DNA of 22,059 nt from a virus: the IMG/VR virus record IMGVR_UViG_3300038701_002856, positions 1 through 22,059 of that record. One strand, 5' to 3'. This document shows, piece after piece, positions 20,780 through 22,059 of this stretch. Every line of letters begins with the position of its first letter. Positions within the stretch are counted from its first letter, which is position 1. Under the pieces are notes generated by a model that searched no databases, was not told where the DNA came from, and saw only the letters and a program-made list of their open reading frames with translations. The position numbers and the translations under genes are program-made.

Positions 20780-20941
20780 ATGGCTACTACAGAAGAAAAA
20801 GTTATAGATGCACTGTGTGTTCCTATTATGAATAAATTAAAATCAATAGGAGTTAAAGAGATAGATTTTGGTCACGATTTTATAGATTTCAAAGTTGGAC
20901 AAGAAAAAATAAGATTAAAAGCTAGTAAATTGAAAAAATAA
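20780..20941 (+). CDS. lone plus-strand gene, 53 residues
   Basis: The only plus-strand gene in the window: MATTEEKVIDALCVPIMNKL begins it, then a turn with GHDFIDFKVG and the basic end LKASKLKK. It has normal phage codon use and a sensible helix-strand pattern, which makes a chance ORF unlikely. It converges on the holin gene with four bases between stops. Its 5' leader contains the hairpin at 20734-20767. No clear plus-strand promoter is visible; a TATATTTA at about 20671-20678 is a weak candidate. Function unknown; a regulator or small structural protein is possible. Confidence 0.6.
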   Translation: MATTEEKVIDALCVPIMNKLKSIGVKEIDFGHDFIDFKVGQEKIRLKASKLKK

Positions 20942-20945
20942 CAAA

Positions 20946-21380
20946 CTATTTGTTATTTCTCTTATCCCATGATCTTAATCCAAAATAAGCTGTATTAACT
21001 AATGTTAGTGTAGTTACGTATAGATCTATCCAATTATCTTTCACAGTAATCACTTTAGTACTATCTAATACGCAAAGAATAAATACCACTAAGTTCGTGA
21101 ATGCTAAAACTGAAGGTCTTATATTTTTAGCGAATTTAGATCCATTTTTATTATCACTTTCCCATCTTTTTGTTACTTCTTGTTTATCAAGTAATATAAG
21201 GTCGTAAGCATTTCTTTTTAACTCATTACTAATACTTTTATCCTTATCTATAGCATCACTTACATGGTTAAGAAATGAAATACCAGTTAAACCACCTGCT
21301 CCATCTAATATTTTAGGAGCAAAATCCTTCAAAAATTTACCTACTCTAGTTTTACCATTTTCCTCTTTAAACTTTCCCAT
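20946..21380 (-). CDS. holin, 3TM superfamily type
   Basis: 144 residues. A cytoplasmic amphipathic part with LLDKQEVTKRWESDN (about 63-77) and KFAKNIRPSVLAFTNLVVF leads to two membrane segments (about 91-106 and 117-135), ending in SWDKRNNK. The ExTxRWxxD...RP... layout is that of the GTA-type 3TM holin family. It makes lesions in the inner membrane so the endolysin can reach the wall. The endolysin gene lies just upstream, one base away. Confidence 0.8.
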   Translation of the reverse strand: MGKFKEENGKTRVGKFLKDFAPKILDGAGGLTGISFLNHVSDAIDKDKSISNELKRNAYDLILLDKQEVTKRWESDNKNGSKFAKNIRPSVLAFTNLVVFILCVLDSTKVITVKDNWIDLYVTTLTLVNTAYFGLRSWDKRNNK

Positions 21381-21381
21381 T

Positions 21382-21900
21382 TTAGCTGTTTATTATAGAT
21401 TTAATTTCTTCATTAGTCATTAACCTATACTTTGTTTTACCATTTTCTCTAAAAGCAACTAACAAACTAGAAGAGTCATCAGATTCATCATAACTAACGT
21501 GGACCCAATCAGGGTTTTCCTTATTACCAAACTCCCATATTAATTTAGTATATAGTTGATTTTCTAACAAGAACTTAAATATATCTCTATTAGTTAAAGG
21601 TCTACCCAATCTACGACTATGTGCATCAAAAAAATCAGCGTCTAAATCTAAAGCGCAACCTTTTAAATGATCACTTTTTTTAGCAGATCCTTTAATGTTT
21701 CTATTTAACTCTTCAGATCTATAACCAGAACTAACAAATATTTTGCAATCCGCCCAATCTCTTAAAGGTTGAAAAACTTTTTCAGCTATTTTCTTTAGGT
21801 TTTTTAAATGTTCTTTTGTTGGAGCATTAGGTATGCCTAATCTTTTAGCTGTGCCGCTTCTAGTAACCTCTTTTAGTGACAAATTCTTACTTAGTCTCAT
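21382..21900 (-). CDS. M15-family endolysin (peptidoglycan peptidase)
   Basis: 172 residues. Zinc peptidase that cuts peptidoglycan cross-links or stem peptides. SSGYRSEELNRNIKGSAKKS (57-76) continues to DHLKGCALDLD, giving the SxHxxGxAxDxD zinc motif (His78, Asp85); DWVHVSY near 136 holds the final His. This is the M15_3/M15_4 type of phage lysins. No signal peptide, so it depends on the holin. Overlaps the next membrane gene by ATGA. Confidence 0.88.
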   Translation of the reverse strand: MRLSKNLSLKEVTRSGTAKRLGIPNAPTKEHLKNLKKIAEKVFQPLRDWADCKIFVSSGYRSEELNRNIKGSAKKSDHLKGCALDLDADFFDAHSRRLGRPLTNRDIFKFLLENQLYTKLIWEFGNKENPDWVHVSYDESDDSSSLLVAFRENGKTKYRLMTNEEIKSIINS

Positions 21901-22059
21901 TTACCTTTTATATGTTTTATTAATAACTTTAATCCTTCAACTATTTTAGGGTATTGGACTAGAAATAATATTATAAATGATAATATAGGCATAATAAAAT
22001 CTATAGATGTTAACTTGTCTAAAATACCTAATAAGTAACCTATAATATTACTATTAGTT
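21897..22059 (-). CDS. membrane protein, 3' end only
   Basis: 54 codons of a gene that runs off the right edge. It includes IIGYLLGILDKLTSID and a strong membrane segment FIMPILSFIILFLVQYPKIV, ending in a basic tail LLIKHIKGK. Its stop overlaps the endolysin start by ATGA, so it belongs to the lysis operon: a second holin, antiholin or spanin-like protein are options. The start codon is outside the window. Confidence 0.6.
   Translation of the reverse strand, partial: TNSNIIGYLLGILDKLTSIDFIMPILSFIILFLVQYPKIVEGLKLLIKHIKGK

Overview
The window is part of an AT-rich, double-stranded DNA bacteriophage genome (or an integrated relative), most likely infecting a member of the Bacteroidota, probably a flavobacterium. 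Phage origin is shown by both terminase subunits, a lambda-exonuclease-like nuclease, a single-strand annealing protein, an SSB, a DnaC-like helicase loader, a holin and an endolysin. The host guess rests on several things: start codons are preceded by A-rich leaders rather than Shine-Dalgarno sites; promoters carry a TAnnTT(T/G)-type -7 element; and one lipoprotein carries a lysine/acidic export signal after the lipobox Cys, typical of Bacteroidota surface lipoproteins. TAA, TAG and TGA all end genes, so no whole-sale recoding is visible.

All genes but one lie on the minus strand, so transcription runs from the right edge to the left. At the right are the tail of a membrane protein, an M15-type endolysin and a holin (22059-20946), ending near a hairpin terminator at 20734-20767. 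A lone 53-residue plus-strand gene (20780-20941) faces the holin. The early block starts from promoter P5: two small proteins, a Rad52-like annealing protein and a YqaJ/lambda-exo nuclease (20556-18711). From P4 follow a small protein, a stand-alone DnaA-domain-IV protein, a putative helix-turn-helix protein, SSB and two unnamed proteins (18646-16061). Next is a replication-initiator-like protein whose gene holds two tandem-repeat arrays, a candidate origin. Then come a DUF6378-like protein, a MazG-type pyrophosphohydrolase, a dCMP deaminase, a thymidylate synthase/dUMP hydroxymethylase family enzyme and the helicase loader, in a tightly overlapping operon.

From P3 follow a coiled-coil protein, a 39-residue membrane peptide, an SPFH (band 7) lipoprotein, a tRNA-like element, and three genes that look like a DNA base-modification cassette: an SGNH-hydrolase-like protein, a protein resembling alpha-glutamyl/putrescinyl thymine pyrophosphorylases, and a TrpB-like PLP enzyme. 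Together with the deaminase, hydroxymethylase-family enzyme and MazG, this suggests the phage hypermodifies thymidine: dCMP to dUMP to 5-hydroxymethyl-dUMP, incorporation into DNA, then replacement of the activated hydroxymethyl group by an amine or amino acid. No 5-hmdU kinase is visible here.

The left third holds small proteins (one with HExxH, one with four Cys), a gene interrupted by an in-frame TAA, two structured non-coding stretches, a Leu-type tRNA-like gene with an extra 60 or so bases in its anticodon loop, a coiled-coil gene overlapping its neighbour by 194 bases, the terminase genes, two lipoproteins and small unknown genes, ending in a terminator at 81-115. Five copies of one promoter (P1-P5) divide the minus strand into early-type transcription units.
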